A DNA stretch of 64,000 nucleotides, taken from the NCBI GenBank assembly GCA_963580285.1, contig OY757014.1, positions 17,078,334 to 17,142,333 on the forward strand, given 5' to 3'. The DNA is from Lucinisca nassula (taxonomy: Eukaryota; Mollusca; Bivalvia; Lucinida; Lucinidae). Each line of letters begins with the position of its first letter. Positions within the stretch are counted from its first letter, which is position 1. The notes beneath the pieces are model-generated. The model did no database searches. It was not told where the DNA came from and saw only the letters and a list, made by a program, of their open reading frames with translations. Of this stretch, positions 24,401 to 39,400 are shown in pieces. A program made the position numbers and the translations under genes.

Positions 24401-27400
24401 AATAAAGAACACCTGAAATCTTTTTAATGCACATTTAAAAAGCAGAAATAGTCTTGATTTTAGATGGTCTTAATAGGGGAATTTTTCTGTTTTTGATAAC
24501 CTGATCCAGTAGCCATACTTATCCAAATATTCTTAACATAGCTTGACACTGTGTTGAAAATTGAGTAGCTGAATTGCAGACTGCTCTTTGCACAAACCTC
24601 ACAGACTATTTAAACTCCTTATAACACTATTGGTGGGGTCCAAAGCAGAAACCGTGTTAATTAAACAGCTGTGTTGTATCCAAACAAAAATGTATAGATT
24701 ATATAGAAAAATGACCATTAATTTTATGGTCATTTTTCTATATAATCTATACATTTTTGGGATCCATCTTGAAACCATGTTGTATCCAAAACCGTGTTAT
24801 AATGAACCATGTTATAACAAGGTTGTGGTGTATATATTATTTGTTTTCAGAGTGATCTACCAATCGGATCTGAGATCATAGAAGTTGAAGAGGACAATAC
24901 AATCAGTGTGGGTGGGGAAGGCTATAAAATTGTTTTAGGGAATGGCCCACAAGAAAGTGCAGAGAAGAGGAAAGGTTTGTTAGCTGCATTACAGAACTTT
25001 AAAATTTAGACAGATCCTTTAACCCTTTTTGTACCAAATGGAATCTTCCTACTTGTACATAGTAAGAGTCTATTTCAAAATTTAGGGGTGTCAGATTGTG
25101 TTTTCTTCAAAATTTAGCTGGAGAAAGCTGAACCTTTTGCAAACAGTGTAGGCCCAGATCAGACGTCGCATCCTGCAGCGTCTAATCTGGGCCTGCACTG
25201 TTTGCCAAATACCTGTTCAGGGGTTTCCGGTATGAAATGGGTTAAACACAGATAGCAACATGAATCTGATAATGTTTATATAAATTAACAGTTTGAAACT
25301 CTGGCCTCACTGATCACAGGAAGAAATTATTGGTTAAACTACTGATCATACTGCATAGTCCGTGTCATTTCCATGTGCAGATTTGCCCTTGACACAGCCT
25401 GTGGGTCAGTTGTGCTTATCAATCAACCCAAAGTTGCTAACACCTGATGATGTGCATGTGACTATGGCTGGTCCAGGTTATGGCTATTTTTGTCCCTGTG
25501 ATGTCATAGTGCTGTGGAAAAAAAAATGGTTATCTGTTCAGTCTGGACTGGGCTTGTGCACTGGACTTTTGCAAACAGTGTAGGCCCAGATCAGATGCCA
25601 CATTCTGTGGCATCTGATCAGGATCTACACTGCTTAAAATAGTTGAATTTTAGATTTAAGTGAAAAAGTCTACGTCTCATTTCAAGACTATTTTCCCAGC
25701 CTACACTCAGAGGCAGTCGATCCACCAGTACTTTGATTATGTTATGACACTATGACATTTATCATATGAGCCCCGCCAAGCGAATTTGTGTCTTCGAGCA
25801 TTCCGTCATGACAAATTTTAACAGCGCATGCCCAGCCATTCAGAGGGACCAGGGATATGGCTTTCTGTCTGAAGGTTCCTCTTGATTCACTGCTTGTATG
25901 AGCGAGCAGCGAAGGTTCTGGCGAGCCTGCGCGGATGCGCAGGCTCGCCTGAACCTTCGCTGCTCGCATAGGCTCTAAGTACCAAAATCGCTTGACGGGG
26001 CCCATATAGAGTCAAACTTCAGTAGCTGGAATGCCTGTGGGACCATGAAAGTTTGTTTTGGACAGAGTTTGTTTGAGCCTTTGAGGGTTAATAGTAATGC
26101 TAGTTTAGGAGGCATAATAGTGACGTCCTTTTCCATTATCTTTAACATAAAAGTGTGTTGTGTGTACTCATTAGAACTAATGATTTTAAATATGTAAACA
26201 CATACATTTTTAAGTTGAAATAAGACAAGTATAGCAAATATATTAACCCTTATCCTGCTGAATAAATTAATTCAGCCACACCCATTTCTGACTAATAAGC
26301 AAATTACTTGATATGATGATTGTATTCATTCATTTCACAAACTGCATGACAGTGTAGATCCTGATCAGAAACCATCTGATCTGGATCTACACTGTTTGCA
26401 ATGGCAGGGGTTATTGTGTAGAACAGGATTAGGATTAATATCTGCAATTATGCGAAAGTTTTGTACGGGACTCAAGGACGAGTTTGAAACAGACATGGCA
26501 AATGAGCCATCGGTATTTGAGCCATTGGAATTTCACTTTAATAAGAAACAATTTTTTGTGGGTCACTTAAACTCTGTTCGTTACAGTGATGTATGTGAAG
26601 CTGCCTGAACATATCAAGACAATTCCACCCAGAGATGTTACAGTACAGAATGGTGATCTGCATGGATCAGTTGGAGAAAGGGCTCAGAAACCAGTCATCA
26701 AATCTCTCCCAAAGTTTAGTGACATCACACCTCGGAGAAGTCTGAGACAGGCCCAGAGATTGAAGAGACGGAAAAACCAGAATTTTCCGAGGATTACAAT
26801 CAAGCCAGTATTGCCACCTAAACCAGCAGGTATGGTTCTATGCATATATTTGTTTATCAGAACCTATTTATTTAAGGGGAATGGAAACACCTTCAGGGGA
26901 GACAACTCCTGCAAAAGTATTTTTGTCTCCCATGTCAATAGGGGTCAAATCTTAAAGGGAAGAATTTGCTCCCGAGGAGCAAATTCTTTCCTTTAAGAGT
27001 GGACCCATTTGCCATGGAAAAGTGTTTATAGAAAAAGCGAACAGGAAGTACCAAAAGTTGTCTCCCTTTGAAAAATGGCGAAAAAATCTTCCAGGTGTAT
27101 CCATTCCTCTTAAGATCTTTATATTTAAACAAATTTTCTGATGGTCAACATATTTACTGTTCTAGTTTGTACAGCATCTAATAGTTTTGTAAAGCTACCT
27201 AGATTTTTACACCAAAAATATCAGGTTAATTGTACTGAATGTTTTGATGTAAAGGTTTGAAATCAACTAAAGCTAACACCAAAATGAAGAAACAGTTTGC
27301 TGCCTGGTCAAAAAGTTACTACATGTATAGTACCCAAAACTTTTCTCATTCTGTAGGCAGAGTTGACTTCCATTGAAACATACCATACTGATCCTAAGTA

Positions 27401-30400
27401 TTGGGACAGATAGAGCAAACAGTGCAGACCCAGATTAGACTGCTGTTGAAGGTATTTTGTGATAAATGAAGGATAGTTTTTGTCGACTATCCTTAAATAT
27501 CTATTTTGTGGGTATTCATTAGGACTGCTTTGGTGAGGCAGTTCTAATGAGTACCCACAACATAGTTTTCCTTATTTCTCCAAAAAACCTATCTTTCAAT
27601 TTTCACAAAATGCCAACCTTATCTGTTGCTCTGCTATGAACATGTGTCTTTTTAGATGATTTGGGGTACAAAAGCCGAGTCTATGCAAATGCCTCAGTGA
27701 AAAGTAACGAAGAGAAGCCTAATGCTGACAGCGGTGCGGGCAGTTCATCTGATGATGTCATCGTTGTTGATGATGAGAGTCAAGGAATGCCAAATGGGGA
27801 ACCACCCAGGAAACAGACTCTTAGGGAGATGCTTGCAGGGATCCCAGGTTTCAGTCTGAAGGTACTTTTTTAGCTCACCTGACCGAAGGTCATGGTGAGC
27901 TTTTGTGACCGTAAGATGTCCGGCGTCGTCGTGCGTCGTCCGTCGTCCGTCGTGCGTAAACTTTTTCTTGTGAACAAACTAGAGGCCACAGTTTTGGTCC
28001 AATCATCATCAAACTTGCTCAGAATGATCATCATGACAATATCTCGGTCAAGTTCGAATATGGGTCATGTCGGGTGAAAAAGTAGGTCAGTAGGTCAAAT
28101 CATAGAAAAACCTTGTGAACACTCTAGAGGGCACAGTTTTGGTCCAATCATCATCAAACTTGCTCAGAATGATCATTGTGACAATATTTTAGTGAAGTTT
28201 GAATATGGATCATGTCGGCTTAAAAAGTAGGTCAGCGGGTCAAATCATAGAAAAACCTTGTGAACACCCTAGAGGCCACAATTTTGGTCCAATCATAATC
28301 AAACTTGCTCAGAATGATCATCATGACAATATCTTGGTCAAGTTCGAATATGGGTCATGTCCGGTCAAAAAGTAGGTCAGTAGGTCAAATCATAGAAAAA
28401 CCTTGTGAACACTCTGAAGGCCACTGTTTTGGTCCAATTATCATGAAACTTGCTCAGAATGACCATTGTGACAATATTTCAGTCCAGTTCGAATATGGGT
28501 CATATCGGGTTAAAAAGTAGGTCAGCGGGTCAAATCATATAAAAACCTTGTGAACACCCTAGGGGCCACAATTTTGGTCCAATCTTAATCAAACTTGCTC
28601 AGAATGATCATCATGACAATATCTCGGTCAAGTTTGAATATGGGTCAAATGGTTCCGGTCCGTTGCACATCTAGGTCACAGGAGCCAAAAACAGATTTTT
28701 TTCACCAAAAACTTAAAAAATCTTCTTCTCTGAAACCACAAGGCCCAGGTCTTTGTTATTTGGTATGAAGCTTCATCTAGTGGACCCCTACCAAGATTGT
28801 TCAAATTATAGTGCTGGGGCCAAAAATGCCCCCGCACGGGGGCCCTTTGGTTTTACATAGGCTTATATAGGGAAAATCTTTAAAAATCTTCTTCTCTGAA
28901 ACCACAAGGCCCAGGACTTTGATATTTGGTATGAAGCTTCATCTAGTGGACCCCTACCAAGATTGTTCAAATTTGAGTGCTGGGACGAAAAATGCCCCCG
29001 CCACGGGGCCCTTTGGTTTTACATTGGCTTATATAGGGAAAATCTTTAAAAATCTTCTTCTCTGAAACCACAAGGCCCAGGTCTTTGATATTTGGTATGA
29101 AGCTTCATCTAGTGGACCCCTACCAAGATTGTTCAAATTATAGTGCTGGGGCCAAAAATGCCCCCGCCCCAGGGCCCTTTGGTTTTACATAGGCTTATAT
29201 AGGGAAAATCTTCAAAAATCTTCTACTCTGAAACCACAAGGCCCAGGACTTTGATATTTGGTATGAAGCTTCATCTAGTGGACCCCTACCAAGATTGTTC
29301 AAATTATAGTGCTGGGACAAAAAATGCCCCCGCCACGGGGCCCTTTGGTTTTACATTGGCTTATATAGGGAAAATCTTTAAAAATCTTCTTCTCTGAAAC
29401 CACAAGGCCCAGGTCTTTGATATTTGGTATGAAGCTTCATCTAGTTGACCCCTACCAAGATTGTTCAAATTACAGTGCTGGGGCCAAAAATGCCCCCGCC
29501 CCGGGGCCCTTTGGTTTTACATAGGCTTATATAGGGAAAATCTTAAAAAATCTTCTTCTCTGAAACCACAAGGCCCAGGTCTTTGATATTTGGTATGAAG
29601 CTTCATCTAGTGGACCCCTACCAAGATTGTTCAAATTTTAGTGCTGGGACAAAAAATGCCCCCGCCACGGGGCCCTTTGGTTTTACATGGGCTTATATAG
29701 GGAAAATCTTTAAAAATTTTCTTTTCTGAAACCACAAGGCCCAGGACTTTGATATTTGGTATGAAGCTTCATCTAGTGGACCCCTACCAAGATTGTTCAA
29801 ATTTTAGTGCTGGGACAAAAATGCCCCCGCCACGGGGCCCTTTGCTTTTACATTGGCTTATATAGGGAAAATTTTTAAAAATCTTCTTCTCTGAAACCAC
29901 AAGGCCCAGGTCTTATATATTTGGTAGAAGCTTCATCTAGTGGACCCCTACCAAGATTGTTCAAATTATAGTGCTGGGGCCAAAAATGCCCCCGCCACGG
30001 GGCCCTTTGGTTTTACATAGGCTTATATAGGGAAAATCTTTAAAAATTTTCTTCTCTAAAACCACAAGGCCCAGGACTTTGATATTTGGTATGAAGCTTC
30101 ATCTAGTGGACCCCTACCAAGATTGTTCCAATTTTAGTGCTGGGGCCAAAAATGCCCCTGCCCCGGGGCCCTTTGGTTTTACATAGGCTTATATAGGGAA
30201 AATCTTTAAAAATCTTCTTCTCTGAAACCACAAGGCCCAGGACTTTGATATTTGGTATGAAGCTTCGTCTAGTGGACCCCTACCAAGATTGTTCAAATTA
30301 TAGTGCTGGGACAAAAAATCCCCCCCTGCCACGGGGCCCTTTGGTTTTACATAGGCTTATATAGGGAAAATCTTTAAAAATCTTCTTCTCTGAAACCACA

Positions 30401-33400
30401 AGGCCCAGAACTTTGATATTTGGTATGAAGCTTCATCTAGTGGACCCCTACCAAGATTGTTCAAACTATAGTGCTGGGGCAAAAAATGCCCCTGTCCCGG
30501 GGCCCTTTGATTTTACATAGGCTTATATAGGCAAAATCTTTAAAAATCTTCTTCTCTGAAACCGCTAGGCCCAGGTCTTTGATATTTGATGTGTAGCTTC
30601 ATCTAGTGGACCTTTGACAAGATTGTTCAAATTTTAGCCTTTGTTGATGTTTGGTATGAAGCTTCACCTTTAAGACCTCCCTCAACATTATGTACATTAA
30701 AGCCCTGGGGCCAATAATGGCCCTCTCTGGGGCCCACTTGTTACACTATGGATCAGGTGAGCGATCCAGGGCCATCATGGCCCTCTTGTTGTCTTGAACT
30801 CTTAAATCTGAAACTGCTGCATAAGATATTTTTAACCCATTTTGTACCAGAAACCCCAAAACAGATACCCTGGCAAACAGTGTAGACCCAGATCAGACAC
30901 CGCAGAATGCGGTGTCTGATCAGGGCCTACACTGTTTACGAAAAGTTAAGCCATTTTCTAAATACATTTTGAGGAAACAAAACTTGACACCTCTTAATTT
31001 TGAAATGGACTCCTGGTATATATAAGGAGGTACAAAAAGAGTTAATACTGTACATTTGTAGCTGGGATAGATGGCTTATTAGGACGCATGTCTGTGAACA
31101 GGGTGGGGTCGTGGATTGTGTTGGCTTCAGCATAGCCTGTTTGAAGCACTACATTTCCTGAACCAGTGAGGATGGTTTCTTACCAAACTTGCATGGATAC
31201 ATCGCTTGGATGGAGGCATTAGGTTTTTTGTGGCCTTGGCATCATTTTCAAGTGTCGCAGGCCCCAGAAAGCTGTAAGTTTTCGGGTTAAATGGCTTGTC
31301 TTTACCCTATCTTTTGAACAAATCATTAAACTTTGGTGGGACTTAATGTACCAAAGATTTGGTTAGAATTTGGTGACCTTGACCTTATTTTCAAATTCAC
31401 AGACTCCGTAAAACTGTCATGTCAAAAATGGCTTCATCTTACTTCAGGAAAGAATTGATGAAATTTGGTCAGACTTAGTTCTGTTCATCATTACAAGCAT
31501 CCAAAGATTTGATAAAGGTATGTGACAGTGACCTTATTTTCAAGGTCACAGGCTCCCAAAAAACTAAATTTCCGACCAAATATGTCTTGTCTGCACCATA
31601 TCTTATAAACAAATTAATGAACTTTGGCTCACGTTGGTTCAGCATATCATTGCAATGTACCTAAGATTTTATTAGATTCTGGTGTCCTTGATCGTATTTT
31701 CTAGGTCACAAGCCCTGAAATCTGTAACTTTTGGACCAAAAAAAGGCTTGTATGCACTTAAGCTCAGGAAAGAATTGATGAATTTTGGTCAATCTTGGAA
31801 CAACATATCATTATAATCTAGCTAAGATATGCTTGCTTTTGGTGACCTTGAATGAGTTTTTATAGAAATTTATTTAGAAAATATTATTAACTTATTGCTG
31901 CAGATTGTAAAGATCCAGATCAGATGCCACATATTTGATCTGGTCTTGCAGTGACCCATTTTGGGGTTTCCGTATGAAATGGGTCAACTAAAATAAAATA
32001 ACATATTATATATATTTGTGCTGCTTTTATGCTAGTGACAGCACTTGGCTTTTTGTGCAAATGGTAAATTGTAATTTAGAAAAGTGCATATATAAATCTT
32101 AAATATACACATCATATGTTTTTGTGAAGAAATAAGAAAAATATCTATCCTTTTTGCATGAAAAAAAGCACCTTATCTGGAGCTACGGTAATGTCATGCC
32201 ATAATTTCTTTAAAAAAAATATGAAAAATAAAAATACATGTACTTTGAAATTGCCATATGCCATTGTGATGAGAGCTAGAAAGGTAAAATTTTCTCATGT
32301 ATATGCGACAGTTATTTCCCTAAATGGCAGATTTACCATAAAAGTCCTAAAAATCCAGACACCTTGAGAACTTGCTGTAATTCTGCTAAAATTTTAGCAA
32401 ATTTGTTTCATGATCCAGCAAGGAGTCCAAAAGGTGCAGATGGAATGGCAAACAGTGTAGATCCTGGTTAGACTGCACCTTCAGGAGCAGTCTGAGCTGG
32501 GTCTGCTCTTTTCTTAGGCCTGTCTGTCCCAATACTTAGGATCATTACAGTAATGACAGATGTGCCAAACTTCATTATTTCAGCCTAGAAAGAGAACAAC
32601 AAAGAAGCTTAGTCATGCAGCTCAGATTCAACAAACAATGGAAGGATGTATAGATCTCGAAACTCCAGACTCCATTCTAGTGAACACTAACTTAAAGGTA
32701 TTAGGAAGGATAGGAAGTTTACTGGTCCATAGAATTTTTACAACTTATATAATGTCCAGTGTCCCATTTATTGTTGATTAGAATGAGGTGATAAAGGTTG
32801 TCAACTCCCAAGTTAGTGAATGAGCTATGTGTAGGATTTGAAAATTTAGACACATTTTGGTGTAATTTACAAACGACATTACAGATGTATATCATCAAGA
32901 TTCCTAGAAGCTGTTACTGTAGCATAACATAAAGAGGAATTTGAACAAAATTTCCTTTACATAATTTGTGTCTTGAGACAATGAGTAAATACACAGTTAA
33001 GCTTGCATGTCTGTGCATTTAAATCAGATTGCTAAGCTAAATATGAATAGCTAGTGATCCACACTTCTTTAGCTGGACCAAGGAGGGTGTGTATTGAGTG
33101 GCTGAGTGGGCATACATTATTATGTCTGCCCCGAAAATTTTTTTTTCGGAGAGACAAATTGTTTTTCCCCTGGGCGTCTGTCTGTCCATCTGTCACACAT
33201 TTGTGTCCGCTCTATAACTTGAAAACCATTTGAGCTATCTTCACGAAACTTTATATAAATATTAATCAGCATTAGACGACGTGCAGTGCGCAAGAACTAT
33301 AACTCTTGCAGTTATACTTTTTGAATTATCTCCCTTGGAAGTTTGTCGGTATGTATATATGTATGGGCAAATCGTGTCCGGTCAATAACTTTCTTATTTT

Positions 33401-36400
33401 CAGATGGGTTTTAAAATTACTTTGCAGAAATATTAACAACCATGATACGATGTGTTTTGCGCATGAGGGAGGTTGGTACCTCAAAGGTCAAGGTCATACT
33501 TAGAGGTCAAAGGTAAAAAAAGGGGCCTTTTTTCATGTTTGGTCAATAACTTTCTTATTTTGAGATGGATTTTATAATTACTGGGCAGAAATATTAACAA
33601 CCATGAGGCGATGTGTGGTGCACATGAGGCAGGTCAGTACCTCAAAGGTCAAGGTCATACTTAAAGGTCAAAAGTAAAAGGGGCCTTTTTTCGTGTTTGG
33701 TCAATAACTTCCTTATTTTGAGATGGATTTTGAAATCACTTGGCAGAAATGTTAACCAATATAAGGCGATGTGTTGCGTGCATGACCCAGGTTGGTACCT
33801 CAAAGGTTAAGGTCATACTTAGAGGTCAAAGGTAAAAAAAGGGGCCTTTTTTCGTGTTTGGTCAATAATTTTCTTATTTTTAGATGGATTTTGAAATTTA
33901 TCGGCAGAAATGTTAACCACTATGAGATGATGTGTTGCACGCATAACCCAGTTTGGAACCTGAAAGGTCAAGGTCATACAAAGAGGTTAAAGGTAAAGAA
34001 AGGGGCCTTTTTTGTGTTCTGTCAATAACTTTCTTATTTTAGATGGATTTTGAAATGTTTTGGCAGAAATGTTAACCACCATGTGACGATGTGTTGTGTG
34101 CATGACCCAATTTGGTACCTCAAATGTCAAGGTCGTACTAAGAGGTCAAAGGACAAAAGGGGCCTTCTTTAGTGTTCAGTCAATAACTTTCTTATTCCTG
34201 GATAGATTGTGAAATTACTTGGCAGAAATGTTAACCATCATGAGACGATGTGGTGCACGCTCGACCCAGGTCAGTACCTCCAAGATCAAGGTCATACTAA
34301 GAGGTCAGAGGTAAAAAAAGTTGTTGTTTTTTTGTGTGTCCAGTCAATAACTTTTTTATTTCTGAATGGACTTTATAAAGTAACCATGCAGAAATGTTCA
34401 CCGTCATTAGACCATGAGTCATGTGCAAGACCAAGGTCCATACCTCCATTGTCAAGGTCATACCTAGAGGTCAAAGGTAAAAAAAAGGGATAGTCAATAA
34501 CTTCCTTATTCTTTGATGGATTATGAAATTACTTGGCAGAAATGTTAACCATCATGAGATGATGTGTTGTGCCTCAAAAGTCAAGGCCATACTTAGAAGT
34601 CAAAGGTAAAAAAGTTTTTTTATGTGTACGGCCAATAACTGTTTTATTTCTCTATGAACATTTTTAAAGTTACTTTGCAGAAATGTTCATCTTCATTAGA
34701 TGATGTGTTGCACACAAGACCCAGCTCAATACCTCCAATGTCAAGTTCATACTTAGAGGTCAAATACAGGGGAGACTTCAGTGGTTTTTGAAAAAAAACA
34801 AATTCTAGTTTACCGTATGTATTCAGACAGATAGGCACTATTACATAACAGGCTGACCTCACTGCAATAAAATTTATGCTGCTATTTTCTATAAATAAGT
34901 TACCTAGACTTCCTACAGAGCACTGATAGTCACAATGTCATGGACTTAAGCACTGAAGAGCTACTTTTGCTTTATAACTTTGGGTGGATTATTACATGTG
35001 GTCAACATAAATGTTACAGATGCTCAGATCCATGAAATATCAGAGACTGATATCCCAGCTAAGCAGGTGTGACTGGTGGAAACTTCATATTAGCTGAGAA
35101 AAACAAAACTCACTGTTCAGATAGGAGAACAAAGGAGAGACAAAAATCAGGCTGTACACATAACTTATTTACCCTAAATATATGTTAACTCCTTATCATA
35201 GATGTTCTAAAATTTGACAAATCTCAATTTACCACCTAATTTTGTCTAAAAATTGCTGGATGATTGGCAAACAGTGCAGACCCTGTTGAGACTCCATACA
35301 ATGTGGCATCTCAACTGACTACACTGTAGGCTCAGGCCTGGTTGTCAGAATACAGTTTTTACCCTGAATATTTGGACATTTCAACTCCATATCGTAGTTA
35401 TTGTAAGATTTGAACAAACACATTTTTTTCTGTCCAATGTTTAGTCTAAAAATAGCTGAATGAGTGAAAACATGTGAGCAGTCATTAGAAGTGCCTTGTT
35501 TTCCTGCAGAAATAAGAAAAATATTATGTGGATACGCCCTCTGATCTGGGTCTATGAAATTTAATTTACTGTGTAAAATTTTTATGTCCCTGGTAGCGAT
35601 AGCGGGGATATATTGTTTTTGCCCAGTCTGTTTGTTTGTTGGTTTGTATGTGGACAACTTTAACGTTGGTCATAACTTTTGAACCGTTGGAGATAGAGTA
35701 TTCATATTTGGCATGAACGTTCCTTGTGACAAGAGCTTCACATTCATGCAAAAAAATTTGACCTGTGACCTTGACCTTTGACCTACTTAAAAAAAAATAA
35801 CTGGTCATAACTTTTGAACCGCTTGAGATGCAGCCTCCATATTTGGCATGTATGTTCCTTGTGACAAAAGCTTTACATTCATGCAAAAAATTTTGACCTT
35901 GACCTTGTCTTTTGATCTACTTCAAATAAAAAAAATAACATTTTGCTCGTAACTTTTGAACCATTTGAGATACAGCCTTAATACTTTGCATGTAGGTTCC
36001 TTGTGACAAGAGCTTTACAGCCACACAAAAATGTTTGACCTGTGACCTTGACCTTTGACCTACATAAAAGAAAAAGTTAACATTGGTCATAACTTTTGAA
36101 CTGTTTGCGATAAAGCCTTCATATTTGGCATGTAGGTTCCTTGTAACAAGAGCTTTACATTCATGCAAAACTTTTTGACCTGTGACCTTGACCTTTGACC
36201 TACTTGAAAGAAAAAATTAACATTTTACTGCGGGATATAGCCTTCATATTTGGCATGTAGGTTCCTTGTGATAAGAGCTTTACATTCATGCAAATTTTTT
36301 TACCATGACCTTGACCTACTTAAAAGAACAAATAAAATTGATAATAACTTTTGAATCATTTAAGATACAGCCTTCATATTTGGCATGTAGGTTCCTTGTG

Positions 36401-39400
36401 ACAAGAGCTTTACATTCATGCAAAATTTTTTGACCTGTTCCCTTGACCTACTTTAAAGAAAAAAATATTATTAGGGCCCCGCACTGAAAGTGTGGGTGCC
36501 CTATAGTAATCACTCTGTCTGTACGTCTGTCTGTCTGTCCGTCTGTCCGTCCACAAATTTTTTTATCATCCATAACTTTCTTATTCCTGGATGGATTTAA
36601 ATATTACTTGTCAGAAATGTTAACCATAATGTGATGGAGTGTTGCACGCCACACTGAAAGTGTGGGTGCCCTATAGTAATCACTCTGTCCGTCTGTCTGT
36701 CTGTCCGTCTGTCCGTCCACAAATTTTTTTATCCTCCATAACTTTCTTATTCCTGGATGGATTTAAATATTACTTGTCAGAAATGTTAACCATAATGTGA
36801 TGGAGTGTTGCGCGCAAGACTCAGGTCCGTACCTCAAAGGTCAAGGTCATACTTAGAGGTTAAAGGTCTGTCTGTCCGTCCACAAATTTTTTTATCCTCC
36901 ATAACTTTCTTATTCCTGGATGGATTTAAATATTACTTGTCAGAAATGTTAACCAAAATATGATGGAGTGTTGCGCGCAAGACTCACGTCCGTACCTCAA
37001 AGGTCAAGGTCATACTTAGAGGTTAAAGGTCAAAAAAAGGTCTTTCCTGTGTCCAATTAATAACTTTGTTATTATTATTCCTGGATGGCAGAAGTGTTAA
37101 CCATAATGTGATGGAGTGTTGCGCGCAAGACTCAGGTCCGTACCTCAAAGGTCAAGGTCATACATAGAGGTTAAAGGTCAAAAAAGGGTCTTTCCTGTGT
37201 CCCATTAATAACTTTGTTATTATTCCTGGATGGATTTAAATATTACTTGGCAGAAATGTTAACCATAATGTGGCCCAGCACTGAAAGTGTGGGTGCCCTA
37301 TAGTAATCACTCTGTCCGTCCGTCTGTCCGTCCACAAATTTTTTTATCCTCCATAACTTTCTTATTCCTGGATGGATTTAAATATTACTTGTCAGAAATG
37401 TTAACCATAATGTGATGGAGTGTTGGGCGCAAGACTCAGGTCCGTACCTCAAAGATCAAGGTCATACTTAGAGGTTAAAGGTCAAAAAAGGGTCTTTCCT
37501 GTGTCCAATTAATAACTTTGTTATTATTAGGCACTGAAAGTGTGGGTGCCCTATAGTAATCACTCTGTCCATCCGTCTGTCTGTCTGTCAGTCCACAAAT
37601 TTTCCTACTCCTCTGATAGCGCTGCCGGGGCCCTAGTCAGTTTCACTGACAGCTCTAGTTGTTCATACATTTCGAACCGTTTAAGATTAGAGCCTTCATA
37701 TTTGGCAGGTAAGTTCCTTGTGCCAAGAGCTTCCCACTCAAACCAAAAATCTTGACCTGTGACCTTGACTTTGAACTGTGACCAACTTTGAAAAAAAAAA
37801 AGACCATGCCCGGGGGCATGTTCGTGTTTCACAAACACATCTTGTTTTTTCTGAATCCTGAGCATAGTATGCAATGAGCTTGTTATGTATACAGAATAGA
37901 TCCAGGAAACCATGATCACTTACACCTGTGGGCACAAACTGTGCAAACTCCGCAGTACCTTTCAATGAATATTTTTGTATTGAGTTAGTTTGACTATCAA
38001 ATACCGTTCCTCAAAGATATCTAAAATGGGACCAAGCAATGTACATTGATTGGTCTCATTTCGGCAAGGTCTTTTATCCATTTTTAGGTCAGATTTATGA
38101 TGTTGAGTGACATATGAGATATGTTTTAATGAGATAGTGTAAGAGTCTGCAAAGAAATGTACACTATATACCTGGCTAGCAGCAAACAAACATTGATGTG
38201 ATATGGAATGATGTTTTAAATGAAATTGAAATGAGACCTATCAAAGTTTGCAAAATTTCCACAGCTGTATGTCCTTGTTTGTCTTATACCGTATTTACCT
38301 TATCTTCAGGTTCAACACAGTTTGCCATTTTTCTATTCACCTGGTAGTAAATGATTTCAGAACAAGTGTGGGAAGGAGTTGAGGTGTTCAAATACTTAAG
38401 TTAAATTCGGTATTCTTCTTCAAGTAAATTGATTTCTCTGCTTGCCCTTTGATTTATCTTCCCATTTACCAATATTTCAATTATTTTTCAGGCTTTGATC
38501 ACAAAGCACACATTTTCTCTTCTACCTCCAAGTTATCAGTACAAGCTGATCTGCCTTATGCCAGAATGTGATAAAATAACCGGCAAAGATGGTGCTTTGA
38601 GGTATGCATTGTAATAATAAAAAAAAAATAAATATATGAACAAAATTTGTAAAACTTGGTATTTAAACAATATTTGATAAAAACCTAGAATATAAAATGT
38701 AGAGTTTCAAAGTTCATGTAACATCCAGGTTGGAACTAAATGAATTTTAAATGGTTCAGCTTCTCCTAGAGTTGACACTTTAGTATTGACAGCTGTGCTT
38801 AAATTGCTCATAATTTATGTCCTACAGAAAAACCAGAATATCCAGGGATGAAACATTTTAGCATTAATTCAAAAACATAACCCCAGCTCTTGGGCTTCCT
38901 CCTCACCATCGGAAGTTTTGATTTCATGTATTTTGAAAAGACATTGTTTGTAGCTGTTCTTCTGGTCTAAAATATTAAGACATTCTTGACCTTTAAAATT
39001 CTCCAGAAGGAGAGTAGGTACATTATGCCAGTATAGTATTATGTAAAGTTTTAACCATGTTCCGATATGTACATTCACTGGAGTTCCAACAGATAGCAGG
39101 AGATTCATAGCAACAGATAAGCTTGGTATTTTGTGACAACTGAAGATAGTTTTCATTATTTCTCCATATAAACCTATGTTGTGGGTATTCATTAGAACCG
39201 CCTTTCTGAATACCCACAACAGGTTTTTATGAAAAATTGACAGAAATTATCATTCAATCATCACAAAATACTTACTGTTGCTATGGAGATTTTTTTTTTT
39301 TTTGAGCCATTGAGTAATCACATATATTTTGGTTTTTGGAGTTGGGGAAGTTTATAAAGTCCTCCCAAGTCAAGAGGCTTATAGGGGATTGAGCCCCTTG

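Noticed and set aside
28690..30600. Regular repeats that might look like a CRISPR array
   Set aside because: Units of about 165 bp are contiguous, with no distinct spacers, and the DNA is from an animal; this is the tandem core of a mobile element.
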